Assembly: GCA_016946835.1 (NCBI GenBank)
Contig: JACVTC010000028.1
Location: forward strand, 1 to 60,000
Length of the DNA: 60,000 nt
Reading direction: 5' to 3'
Origin: Neocallimastix lanati (nom. inval.)
Lineage: Eukaryota; Neocallimastigomycota; Neocallimastigomycetes; Neocallimastigales; Neocallimastigaceae
A program made the translations under genes and the position numbers. The notes beneath the pieces were generated by a model that saw only the letters and a program-made list of their open reading frames with translations, had not been told where the DNA came from and made no database searches. Shown in pieces: positions 29,153 to 42,870 of this stretch (within the stretch, counting starts at the first letter, position 1; each line of letters begins with the position of its first letter).

Positions 29153-30425
29153 AAGAAAAAGAAAAGAAAAGAAATCAAGAATTAATAAATTGAATATTTT
29201 AAATATATATAGGAAATACAATAACTATTAATGCCTTAGTACGTTCTGAAGAAAAAATTTATTCCTTATTAGTTAAAGAATTTAATAAGTATTCGAAAAA
29301 AAAATGGATTAGATATTATTTTAAGATTAAATCTTTTAACCTATCAAAATACATCTTATACCGTTGAAAGTTATGAATCAATGATTGAAGATATTCTACA
29401 TAGAAAATCACCAAAATATGACATAATTATTTATGATAATATATATACTAAGAAATTTGAATCCTACTTTTTGGATTTAAGTGAACATTTACCACAAGAA
29501 CATTTAGATCTATATTCTAAGAGTGTTTTATCTCAGTCATGTATTCATAATAATAAATGGATTTCACTTGTAATTTTTATTTTATATTTATCTATATCAT
29601 TATCTTTATTTATTTATTATTTTAAATAATAATATATTTTTAACAATAATTTAAATTTTAAATATTTTATAATTTCTATTGAAAATATATATCTATCTTT
29701 AAATAATTAAATAATATAAAATTTTAATATATAAATAAATAAATATATATATATTAAATATCTATTATTATTTTATTTTATTTAATGTAACTATATATAA
29801 TAGCCAATTTCATCAGTATATACAATTCTATATTCAAATATGAAGTATTTAAATAAATATAACAAAGATGTACCTAAAACATGGGATGAATTAATTGAAA
29901 CTAGTAAATATATTGTAAATGAAGAAAAAAAAATTAATAATACAAATTTATTGGGATATAATGGAGGACTTAATGGTAATAATTTATAAATAATTATATT
30001 AGAAATTTATAATAAGTTAAAATACATATAAACAATTATATGTTATATAAATAATAAATTTTATTTAAATATATAAATGGCATTTATCATTTACATTTCA
30101 ATTAATGACTATATGTTTTTTAAACATTTCTAGATATAGAATTAGGAACTTGCTCTATATATGAATTTATACATTCATGTAGAGAATCATACGAATCACC
30201 ATTTCCCAATTTATTAGATAATACAACTATTAATGCTTTAAATTTATTGAAAAGAATTAAAAATGAAGCTTCATCAGGTAAAAAAAAATATTTATTTAAT
30301 ATTCATAATAATTGATTATTTAGATATTTATGAATAATATTGTTCATTATTATATTATATATTATATATTATATTATAATATTAAAATTTTGAATTATTA
30401 TTCTTCTTCTTCAACTTCTATTTCA

Positions 30426-30473
<48 letters not shown>

Positions 30474-32052
30474 AATAAATAAATAAATAAATTTTCAATT
30501 TTGTATTAATATATACATATATTCATTTATTTAACAAGATGAATATTTCCGATCAACTGCAATGGGAATTATATCTAAATTGCTTAATGGCGATTTTTAT
30601 TTTTAAAATATTGGGATTATTCCGATTTTCCATATTACAAGAAATCAGCATTACCTGGAATAAAATATGGACTTTCAGGAACAACTGTGGGAGGACATAA
30701 TATAGCAATTTTAAATTATATTTCAAAAAAAAGACAGGAAATGTCCCTTAAAGTTTTAACTTTTATTACTTCTAAAAGAAATTAATAAAAAATTTGTTAT
30801 GGAAGAAGTAATATTTTCATCAATACCAAGTCTTTATTATGATGAAGAAGTATGTTCTGTTATAGATTGTGATTATTATAGAAGTTTTCAACCTGTTGAA
30901 AGACCTATATGGAAGACTGGTATTTTTGAATGGGATAATTATTCACTTAAATTTAGAAATCATATCTATGAATTTTTATATGGTAATAAAACAGCAGCAG
31001 AAGCTCTTCAAAATGTGATTGATATATTAAAAATATATAATATTTCAATTCATACTCATGATAATTATGTAGGAATAATAATATTTATATTACTGTCAAT
31101 TATTTTGATTCTTATTATTTTTTCTATGTTTATTCCTTTATTTAAAGTATTCGAATTTTACTTTAAAATATTTTCATATGATTTTTGGATCATTTATTTA
31201 TCAGGATCTATTGTATTATTATATCTTTGTTTTATGGAATATGGTGAAATAAGTCAATTTAAATGTAAATTGAAAACAGCAATATTATTTTTTGGAAATT
31301 ATTTAAATCAATTTCTTTTCTTTTATGAACTTCTCATTTATTTTCCATTAGAATTTAAAGGATCAAAATTTATTAACGATCATCGACTTTTAATTATTTT
31401 CATCTATAGTTTAATAAATATTATTCTAATTATATTATCTTTATTTGTTCCAATATATTCTAAAGAAATAATTATTGACAATGGAAAAAATTTTAAATCC
31501 TGTAGAATAAAAGATTTAAGTGGAAATATTTTGAATTCTTTTCTTTACTTTATGAATAATATAAATATGCTTTTGATGTTATATATTATATTTATGGAAT
31601 GGAATATTCAGGAAACATTTATTGAAATAAAACTCTTATCATCGAGTGTTTATATGAACGTTCTTCTCTATATCCTATTATTAATATTTAGTTTTATAGA
31701 TATCAATAATTATATTTTCCACTTTATAATTTATGAAATTTTTTATATACTATTCATAATATCAAATTATGTATGTTTATTTGGTTCAAGAATCATACTT
31801 GCAATCAACAAAAAAAATAAAAACAATGAAAAAGAAAAAAATGAAGATAGATTCTTTATTGCTGAGAATAATAATAAGTTAAACCATTTATCATCACTTT
31901 CAAATACAAATTCAGTTATTCAATGTACAAACAATACTATTTATCGATATATCTTGAAATATCATGAAAAACAAATAGAATCAGGAATTAGCAATAGTAT
32001 AACTGAAACTACAACGACAAAAAATACAAACTCAATTATATCATCATTTTAA
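29007..32052 (+). pseudogene. Frameshifted paralogue of the solute-binding/7TM receptor
   Basis: Exons correspond to the 21.5-24.8 kb gene: 29007-29058 (signal peptide), 29213 onward, one starting near 29804 (PISSVYTILYSN), one near 30135, and a last exon from near 30540 to 32052. The sequence is nearly identical in the 7TM half. Three single-base indels in homopolymers break the frame. There is an extra A in the A-run at about 29295-29304, one T missing at about 30594-30600 (giving TAA), and an extra A in 'tctaaaagaaatt' at about 30775. An intact 417-codon stretch, 30799-32052, covers the end of the binding domain, all seven helices and the tail. Either this is a recent pseudogene, or the indels are homopolymer sequencing errors and the gene is a second functional receptor. 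Confidence 0.8.
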
Positions 32053-32656
32053 AACATATTTTAAATTACTATAAAATAAATAAAGAATAAAGAAAATAAA
32101 AAAAAACTATTTTCAATCATAGATATTGTTATTTCTATACTTTCTTTTTATTATAATTTAATAATAGTTAATTTTCAACAGTTATAATATTTTATCTTAT
32201 AATTATAAAAATAAAAATAAATAAATAAATAAATAATAATTAATAATTAATTAATAAATAATTAATAAATAAACAAACAAAAGTATATATATATATATAT
32301 ATACATTTATAAATTTTAGTTAAATATTTTTATATTTTGTTAAAAGTAAAATTATTAAAAGTAGTAAAAAATATATATTTAACTAAATATATTTAAAACA
32401 TACTAAAATGGTTTCTTAATTTAACAAGCATTAATATTTATATAGTACATATTTAATTATTATTTATTTATTTATTATTATTTATTTATTTATTATTTAT
32501 TTATTTATTTATTATTATTTATTTATTTATTATTATTTATTTATTATTTATTTATTTATTTATTATTTCATTTCTATTATACTTATTAATTTTTAAATCT
32601 AAACATCTATTTTCATTAAATTCAATTATTACTAATATTATTGAAATAAATTATTT
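32053..32656. other. Intergenic with TTTATTTATTA-type low complexity
   Basis: AT-rich with tetranucleotide and heptanucleotide TTTA/TTATTTA tracts at 32458-32568. No gene seen. Confidence 0.6.
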
Positions 32657-32956
32657 TATTCTAATAATCAGGGGTTAAACGATACTCAGGTAGGTATGTT
32701 TTCTATATTTCTAACACTTTTAAGAATCCCATTGCGTAAGCCTTGTCTGAGAGGATTACAGTTTCCAGCTCCTCTGGGATGGTAAGGACACCACCTATAG
32801 TGGGCTCTGCTTTCCTTTGAGGATCACGTAGGGTGCTTCTATAGGGAGTTGAGAGCGCCGACTCCGTACCGGTATGGCAGTTAATCATACACCCATATTA
32901 ACATGTGGGGAATACAAAAATCTTCAGTCTATAAAAAAAAAATATTCTAATAATCA
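32657..32956 (+). mobile_element. SINE copy, 5'-truncated, with 14-bp target duplication
   Basis: The body 32671-32942 matches the reverse complement of 8468-8750. It starts at GGGGTTAAACGATACTCAGG, so the tRNA-like head is lost, and ends CTTCAGTCTATA plus A-tail. The direct repeat TATTCTAATAATCA flanks it (32657-32670 and 32943-32956). The 5' truncation, A-tail and long target duplication indicate LINE-driven target-primed integration. A reading frame on the reverse strand inside it is chance. Confidence 0.88.
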
Positions 32957-33090
32957 AATTTTGAAATAGAAAAAAAAAAAAAGTTTTTTATAAATATTTC
33001 ATTATTATTAAGCTTTTTTTTATTATTTATTCTTTTATTTTATATATTTTATTTTTATTTTTATTTTTATTTTATTTTGTTTTATTTTAT

Positions 33091-33355
33091 TCAATCTGTA
33101 CTTTATATTTAATATTCTACTATTTATTTTATTTTATTTTATTCAATCTGTACTTTATATTCATATTTCTACTATTTATTTTATTTTATTTTATTCAATC
33201 TGTACTTTATATTTAATATTCTACTATTTATTTTATTTTATTTTATTCAATCTGTACTTTATATTCATATTTCTACTATTTATTTTATTTTATTTTATTA
33301 TATTCAATCTGTACTTTATATTTAATATTCTACTATTTATTTTATTTTATTTTTT
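33091..33355. repeat. 52-bp minisatellite, five copies
   Basis: The unit starts TCAATCTGTACTTTATATT and continues with 'ctactatttattttatttta'. Copies begin at 33091, 33143, 33195, 33247 and 33304. Alternate copies carry 'taata' versus 'catat' at the same spot, which suggests duplication by pairs. A diverged reverse-strand version lies at 54405-54560. Confidence 0.88.
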
Positions 33356-33840
33356 TTGTATAATATTAATATATTAAATAATAATATCTTTTGATAATTA
33401 TTCTTTTTAAATTTTATATATGTGAAATATATAATTTATATATGTTTATTATTAATATTATTATTGGTATTATTTTATATAAAATATGTATGAAATAAAA
33501 TTGTTTTTTTTTTAAACCAAAATAAAATCAAAACTTTCATATATTAAAAGTTTTTTTTTTTTTTTGACTGGAAATAAACAATAAATATTATTAATTACAT
33601 GAATGTTTTTTAATTTTAATACAAAAAAAAAAAAAAAAAAAAAAAAAACACGACTAATAAAATAAATAAATATTATTTGTCCAATTTGAACATAATGCTA
33701 TTTAAAATAGTAATGTGAAATAAAAAGTAATATTCAAAAAAAAAAAAAAAGTGTATAAATAAATTCAGAAAAGAGTTCATATGCAATGATCCTCACTACC
33801 GTATTACTTATTCCTGATTAGGATTTTAATTAACTATCTG
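33356..33840. other. Intergenic, no gene seen
   Basis: AT-rich with poly-A runs at 33627-33648 and 33738-33750. Confidence 0.6.
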
Positions 33841-33935
33841 AAAGAAATTACGAGTCATCTCCTTCAGAGGTATTGGCCCTGCTAGCTTGTCTTACTGCAT
33901 TTTCAGAATTGACGCTCATTAGTAACAATACTATT
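33841..33935 (+). pseudogene. Possible RNase H-type retroelement relic
   Basis: A short island of higher G+C reads ESSPSEVLALLACLTAFSEL. This resembles the S/T-x-A-E-LxALxxAL helix of RNase H domains found in some fungal LINEs. Stops lie just upstream and the sequence runs into degenerate ATT-rich DNA after 33930. It is too short to be sure; a chance island is possible. Confidence 0.25.
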
Positions 33936-34703
33936 ATTATCACAATCACTATTATTAATATTCTTATTTTCATTATCACTAATTCTACTATTATTAATAA
34001 TATTATTTCTATTGTTACTATTATTAATATTATAAATTTCGTAACTAATCAAAACTTGATTCTATATTATTCATATCTGTATGATAACAGTATTTACAAT
34101 ACTATTTGATATTGGACAATATTTAGAAATAATATAAAATTTTTTCATAGAGAATTTCAATATCCTTACTTATTATTTATTGTTTCCTTGAATTTCGAAT
34201 GAAATATTTTAAACAATAAATATTAAGTAATTTTAAATTAAATTAAATATGTATAAATAAATATGATTTAGATTAATTATAAATATATTTAGATAATCGT
34301 TTAGATAATAGAATTAATCATAATATTAATATTAACAATTAATAAATAATATTTACATTTAAATATTATAATTTTTATATTTGTATGTTTTTAATAAACA
34401 AAAAATTTAAAAAATTATTAAATATAGTAGAAAAAAAAAAAACAATAAAAAAAAAAAAAAACAATTAAAATAAATGATAATTATTAATATATTTAAAAAT
34501 ATAATTTGTATTTATTATTCATAAAACTTAATATATATCATAATAAAGAAAAATTTTACATTTATTATTATTACTATTTTTTTTTTTTTATTTTTAGTTT
34601 TTTTAAAAATAAAATTTTTTAGATATAAATAATTATTTTCCCTTTTTATTAATAAAATATTTATTAATTATATATATTTATACAAAGAATAAGATTGAAG
34701 GCC
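33936..34703. other. Intergenic, no gene seen
   Basis: ATT-rich low-complexity followed by AT-rich DNA up to the end of the GH16 gene. Confidence 0.6.
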
Positions 34704-36106
34704 TTAACAATTACTTGGTAATCCACACCAATTGCCATTTTCAATACCCCATTTTCCTGAATCATCAGTGTAATAAACTGTACTACAATAGGAACAGCAC
34801 TTATAGCCTTGAGAAGTAAATGAGGATGAACAGCTATTAGCTGAAGAATCGGCATTACCACATCCACACCATTGATTATTGTCAACACCCCAAGTACCAT
34901 CATTATCAGCATAAACAATTTGACAGTTAGTTGGACAACATTTGTAACCTTGCTTAAGGATCTTTTCGGAACAAGAATTATTTGAAGTTGGTTTTGATGC
35001 AACAGTTGTAGTAGCTGCTGTTTTAGAAGTTTTGACCTCAGCAGCAGCATTGGATGGTGGAGCACTATTAATATATACAATTTATGAAAAAATATAAATT
35101 AATATTAACATTAAAAATACAAAGAAAAAGAATTTATATTTATTGTCATTATCAAGATAAACTTTAAAATAATATAAATATTTTATAATTATATAAATAC
35201 AAAAAAAAAATTTTTTTTTTTTTTATATATTTAAAAAATAAATTATATCATTTTTTTTTATTTGCATATTTACGAAATAAAATGATATTTTTTTTCTTTA
35301 TTTATGTAATAAATAAATTCTATAACTATTATGGGAATAATTCATTTTATAAATATTATTACAATACTTTATAATATTTGTTAAATACAATAATTATTTG
35401 TAATAGTATTCTATTAATTTACCTTTCATTACTTCTACCAACATAAATATTTCTTCCTCTGTAATATGTATCACCATTTGGAGCACTACCACTAGCACTA
35501 CCTTCCATTTGTAAATTCATAATTAAATGGAATGGTTTTCCAACATGGTTTGCAGTGTGTTTAGCCTTCCATTTATTATCAATATAGAAATGAATATCCA
35601 TATCAGTATTTGAAACCTTGGTAATCCAAAGACGATATTCATGCCAACCACTTGGATTACTTATAGCTTCTTTATATGTAGAAACATCACTTGAAGTACG
35701 GAAAGTATTAAACCAGTTGGTAGTAGTACCTTTGAATTCAAGAATATCAATTTCTGGTGGCCAAGTCCAAGCACCATTTAACCAGAAAGCAGGCCATGTA
35801 CCTCCATTAGTTGGGGCTTGAAATTCCCCTCTAATTTCATAATTTGGATATTGATCATTAATTGTAAAAGTTTGTTTTGAGTGAATAGCACCAGAGTGAT
35901 AATGAATTACTGGGTGTGGATTAGCTGTACTTTTTCCTTCATCCCAATTAATTCTAGAAGCTTTAAGAACAACAGTGTTGTTTTCTAAATATACATGATT
36001 GTGATCATCAGAAGCACCATACATACGAGCTGAACCATTGTGATCTGTACAAAAAATTTTAAAATACAATTATTATTCAATATCTTTTTAACTTTTTAAT
36101 TTATTC

Positions 36107-36164
<58 letters not shown>

Positions 36165-36998
36165 GAATATATTTAAATAAAATAATATTTATTATATTAT
36201 TAATATATATATATATTTTGAAATTATATTAAATATTTAAATCAAGTATATATAGATTAAATATACAGTTATATTTTTTATATTTAAACAGTTATATTTT
36301 TTTAAATTTATATTATCAACATTATAAATTTAATATTTTTTTTTTTCCATTTAAACAGTTATACTTTTTTAAATTTATATTATCAACTTTATAAATTTAA
36401 TAATTTTTTTTTTTTTTTTTTCATTAAACAGTTATATTTTTTTAAATTTATATTATCAATTTTATAAATTTAATAATTTTTTTTTTTTTTTTTTTCATTA
36501 AACAGTTATATTTTTTTAAATTTATATTATCAACTTTATAAATTTAATATTTTTTTTTCCCATTTAAACAGTTATACTTTTTTAAATTTATATTATCAAC
36601 TTTATAAATTTAATATTTTTTTTTCCCATTTAAACAGTTATACTTTTTTAAATTTATATTATCAACTTTATAAATTTAATAATTTTTTTTTTTTTCATTA
36701 AACAGTTATATTTTTTTAAATTTATATTATCAACTTTATAAATTTAATAATTTTTTTTTTTTTTTTTTTCCATTTAAACAGTTATCAACTTTATAAATTT
36801 AATATTTTTTTTTTTCATAATAGTTATATTTTTTTTTTTTTTTTTTTTTAATTTACCTGAACCCCATGGATATAAGTAATCCCAATATTTTTCAAAAGTT
36901 TGATAATCAGTAAGAGAATCCGAAAGAATAGTTTCCCAATAAGCTTTAGTATTCTTGAAAATTGTTAAAAATAATAAAGAAGTAATTGCATATCTCAT
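34704..36998 (-). CDS. Secreted GH16 beta-glucanase-like enzyme with two fungal dockerin (CBM10) modules
   Basis: Three exons on the minus strand: 36998-36857, 36044-35423 and 35064-34704, 374 residues, with phases consistent. Residues 1-19 are a signal peptide. Residues about 20-250 are a GH16 catalytic domain with the signature E145-I-D147-I-L-E150 (ExDxxE; the first Glu nucleophile, the second acid/base) after WPAFWLNGAW. GH16 enzymes cleave beta-1,3, beta-1,3(4) or related glycans, and the exact substrate cannot be read by eye. A Ala/Thr/Ser/Pro linker (255-285) leads to two modules of about 40 residues, roughly 286-323 and 330-374. Each has GYKCC..C..VY..DD/N.G.WG..N..WCG. These are the dockerins that anchor enzymes to the extracellular cellulosome of anaerobic fungi. 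Intron 1 is unusually long (812 bp) and filled with a minisatellite. Confidence 0.92.
36280..36815 (-). repeat. Intronic minisatellite, about 8 copies of 63-76 bp
   Basis: On the plus strand each unit contains 'aaacagttata', then 'aaatttatattatcaacttt', then 'ataaatttaataa' and a T-run of variable length. Unit starts lie near 36286, 36353, 36426, 36500, 36567, 36631, 36700 and 36776. It occupies most of intron 1 of the GH16 gene; length differences come mainly from the T-run. Confidence 0.88.
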
Positions 36999-37233
36999 TT
37001 TTGATTTCCAAAATTTATATATATTGTATAAACTCTAATTATCCTTATAGTATTAATAATATTTCTAATATTTTTTTTTTTTTATATTGATGTACAACTT
37101 TTATTTTTCTTTTGACGAAATTGATAAAATAAAAAAAAAATCTATATTTACAAAAAAATTCTATATGTACAATAAAAAAATAGTTTATACTTTATTATGA
37201 CTTATATACTTTCCAATATTAAATATTACAAAA

Positions 37234-37272
<39 letters not shown>

Positions 37273-38451
37273 AAAAAAAAACAATGTTAATTTCAAATTT
37301 AAACCAATGATTAAAAAACAAAAACAAGGGAGATAATTTGAAAATTATATATGTAATTAAACAAATATAAAATTTATAATATATAATTTGTGTTTAGTAT
37401 TATTTAATAATTTGGAATACATAAATCTTTTTTATATATTATTAAAGTTTTATTTAGAAATAAAATTTAATTAGTTTTTGGAATAAAATTTATTTATTTA
37501 CTAATAGTAATTAACTGTATTATATAAAATAAAATATTATATTATTAATAAACTTTGAATTTTTTAATTATATTTTTTTAATATAAAATTTTATCAAAAA
37601 AGAAAAAAAATAAAAAATTAAAATATGATATGTAAAATAATTTAATAAATAAAATATTTAATAATAAGCATTCACAATTTAAAATAATAGAAAAGCATAA
37701 TTAAAATAATAAATAATATAATTAAAAATGTAAATTAAATAATAAAATTGTATTAATTTAAATAATATTACATATTACATAATTAATGAATAATAAAATG
37801 TTAAACAATATATTTTGATTATGTAATTTCATTCATGGTGAAATCAAACTTTATTTATTAATTATTTTAAATTAGTCCGTTAATTTTTAATATAAATAAA
37901 GTTTAACGGTATATTTGTATATGAAATGACCAATTATCAATATTTTTGTAGTATGCAGTAATTTTTAATATTCATTTAAAATATGTCATGAAGAAAAAAA
38001 CAATTCTTTATTCTATTAAAAATTATTTTAATAAAATGATAAAAAATTTTATTATTTTTTTTTTATTTTTTCAACTGTTATAATTATTTTAAATTAGAAT
38101 TTTCAATTTTCTATTTAGATTTGAAATGTGGTAATTAAATATATATAACCGAATGTATTTTTTAATTAATAAAAACTACTTTTTTTTCTTTAAAAGCAAA
38201 TTTATTTTCTTTGAACAGAAAATGATTAAATAATATAATAAATAGAAGATAATTTATAAGCAACATATTTATATTTTTACCAATTTAATTATATATAATA
38301 TTTATTTGTTGATTTATTTAAATATTATATATTTTTCTAAAAATTTTTTATTAATGATTATGTTTAGCATTCACTATTTTATAATTAGTTTTTTCTAATA
38401 TTTTTCATAATTTGAATTAATTGAATTAACTTTTATTTAATATTCAGTTAC
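36999..38451. other. Upstream/intergenic region of the GH16 gene, no gene seen
   Basis: AT-rich DNA. It presumably contains the GH16 promoter (reverse strand), but no unambiguous TATA or activator site can be chosen among many AT runs. Confidence 0.5.
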
Positions 38452-38766
38452 TTATTATTTATTATTTATTATTTATTATTCAGTTATTTATTATTTATTA
38501 TTTATTATTTATTATTTATTATTTATTATTTATTATTTATTATTTATTATTTATTATTTATTATTTATTATTTATTATTTATTATTTATTATTTATTATT
38601 TATTATTTATTATTTATTATTTATTATTTATTATTTATTATTTATTATTTATTATTTATTATTTATTATTTATTATTTATTATTTATTATTTATTATTTA
38701 TTATTTATTATTTATTATTTATTATTTATTATTTATTATTTATTATTTATTATTTATTATTTATTA
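38452..38766. repeat. Heptanucleotide microsatellite (TTATTTA)n
   Basis: About 44 units, almost perfect. It is the reverse complement of the arrays at 17.4 and 20.3 kb. Confidence 0.92.
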
Positions 38767-39851
38767 TTATTTTCCCAAGTAATATAAAATTTTTTCTTTT
38801 AATTATTACAAGATGGATAATCATTTTTAAAAAAAATTTTTTTACATTTATTAATATTTGTTAATATTCGGGAATTTAGGATTTATAATTATGTCAACTA
38901 TATTAAAATATTTTATGTTAAAGAGTTACATTCTAAATTAAATTCTTTTTATACTATTATACTGTGGCTTGTAATTTATTAACATTACACTATATTTCAA
39001 TACATAAGAAACGTATTTTTCATATATTTTAACAATATTTCATATATTTTAATAAATTTATCTATTTATTTTGAGTTATTTATTTATTTATTTTTTACCT
39101 TTTCTATTTATAATCATTTTATAATACCGTGTTAATTAAAAGTAAGCATACATTTGTAATGAAAATATTTTTGAAATTATTAAATAAAAAGTTATTATTT
39201 ATATATTTTAAAAGTAATATTTAAAATATACTTTTCAAATTTTATATTTCTAAAGTTACAAAATTAAAAAAAACAATTATATATAAAAACATATTTAGTG
39301 GAGATCTAATAAATTGCAGATTAATAATATTAAATATTATTTTTTAAAAAAAGTATTATATAGATTAACAACATTAATGAACTAAATATAACAAAAAAAA
39401 AAATTCTTTTTATTAAAAACTGAATAAAAATTAATATAATTATTAAACTGATTCTTTAATTGATACAATATAAATATAATAAGAAAAATAATTTTATGTT
39501 ATTAAATAATGAATTTTTAATTCATTTATAATAAGTTTATTCTAAACGATATAATATGATATTATTATATTTAAATTAGGACTTTAAATTCTTCATCTTA
39601 AATTAATAAAAATAAAATCTAAATAATATAAAATAATCGTATTTATTATTAAATATTCAAATGATTTATAAAATATAATTGAATTATATATTTACTTTTA
39701 TATATTTGATTATTTGTTTATATATATATATGGTAGTGTTGAATTTAGCAAAATTGAATTTCAGAAAGTGTGGCTTTTTAAAATTTCAATAAATTATTAA
39801 TAAATTAATTAATAAATAAATACTTTTAATAAATAATTTCAAATTACTGTT

Positions 39852-39890
<39 letters not shown>

Positions 39891-40070
39891 TATTTATATA
39901 TTTATATATTAATTAAAAAATAAAAATTAAATAAAAAATAAAACGAATATTTTTGAAATATATAAAAGATATTTATAAAAAAATAAAAAATTAAAAAGGT
40001 TTATATATCTTAAAAATATAAAAGAAAAGAAATAATTATATGCTTATTTTTATTTTTATTAAAATATCGT
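38767..40070. other. Intergenic; possible decayed MULE end near 39732
   Basis: AT-rich, no gene. 'ggtagtgttgaatttagc' followed by 'aaaattgaatttcag' and 'aagtgtggctt' at 39732-39777 looks like a decayed version of the left end of the MULE at 25763. The rest shows nothing. Confidence 0.4.
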
Positions 40071-40079
40071 CATTACCAC

Positions 40080-40560
40080 ATTCAAATAAGGTAGATCGAT
40101 TAATATCATCTTAATAAAATCTATAAGCTTCTCCAGTTTCGGAATGATTATGGAATAATTAAGAATATTCATTATGATCAGTATTATTGTCAGAGAATTT
40201 ATGAATAATTAAAAAAACATAACATCTATTGTCTCTGGGGTTGTGGCATCATTAAGAGATAAATCAGCTTTTTCTAAATCACTATTTAAATTTAAGCTGC
40301 CAAGTTCATAATATTGGTTTGTACCAAGAACTACCTAATAAACTATATCATCTCTCCAGATACTACCAGTATAATTATCAATTTGAATTATCATTCATCT
40401 TGCTTTTGATGGAATAATTGAATATCTATGTAGTCTAGCACTATTTGGAAGTCCTGGGTTTCTAGATTGTTTGAAGGTGGTGCAGTATTTCCATGTTCTG
40501 GTTTTTAAATTAAACTTCCATTAGGACAATGATATTTTGTGATATTTTGTTGGTTTATAA
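40080..40560 (-). pseudogene. Degenerate coding region, family not recognised
   Basis: A stretch of clearly higher G+C in the desert. Read on the minus strand one frame gives coding-like text: NPGLPNSARLHRYSIIPSKA, then a stop, then MIIQIDNYTGSIWRDDIV, a second stop, then VVLGTNQYYELGSLNLNSDL and LSLNDATTPETIDVMFF. The in-frame stops and loss of frame at both ends indicate a pseudogene or gene fragment. I cannot assign a family. Confidence 0.4.
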
Positions 40561-42228
<1,668 letters not shown>

Positions 42229-42689
42229 TTATCATATTTCTTTAATAAAAATTATGTATATATATTTTTTATACAAAAGATTAAACATGAAATAAATTTT
42301 ATTCAAAAATTTTATAATTTAATTATATATTAAAATTAATAAATATTTTATTTTACTCTTTACTATTCAAACTTTATTAATTTATTTAAATAAAATATTA
42401 TTTATGAATAAATTTTCCACCTTCATTTTTTTTTTATTTATTTATTATATATTCAATATTTACTTTTTCAAACAAATATATATTTAATAATAAAATTTTA
42501 TTTCTATCTTCCATAAAATTTTAAATATACACTATATACAATTATATATTCATTTATATAATATATTTATATATATCATTTTTTACATATTTCATTTTTA
42601 CAGGAAATACATAATAATATAAAATCAATATTTGTTAAATATGCATTTGTTCTCTATTTAATTAAATGCTTATCTTTAGTACTCAGAAA

Positions 42690-42870
42690 TTTAACACAAG
42701 GCCGTAGTAGAGCCTGAGACAATATGTAAATAATACTTATCATGGCGAGGGAACTTTCAACTTTATTTATAAGGAAAACCCAGGAGAAAATACCCTATAT
42801 AAATTAAGAAGATATAAGCAGGGTCGATCCAAAAACTTATGTGTTAGTTCCCTCATTTTATTCTATATTT
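42690..42870 (-). mobile_element. Diverged SINE-like element with B-box
   Basis: A moderate-G+C island. On the minus strand it contains GGATCGACCC (B-box) preceded by 'aactaacacataag' and followed by 'tatatcttc' and 'ctgggtttt'. These parallel the SINE at 8.4-8.9 kb in the same order (cttaacatacc, GGATCGACCCCC, tatcttc, tgggtttt). The 3' part does not match, and no tail or target duplication is recognised. It is likely a member of another subfamily sharing the tRNA-like head. Confidence 0.45.

Noticed and set aside
32703-32888. 61-codon ORF on the minus strand
   Set aside because: Lies wholly inside the SINE copy in antisense; the matching SINE at 8.5 kb does not keep it.
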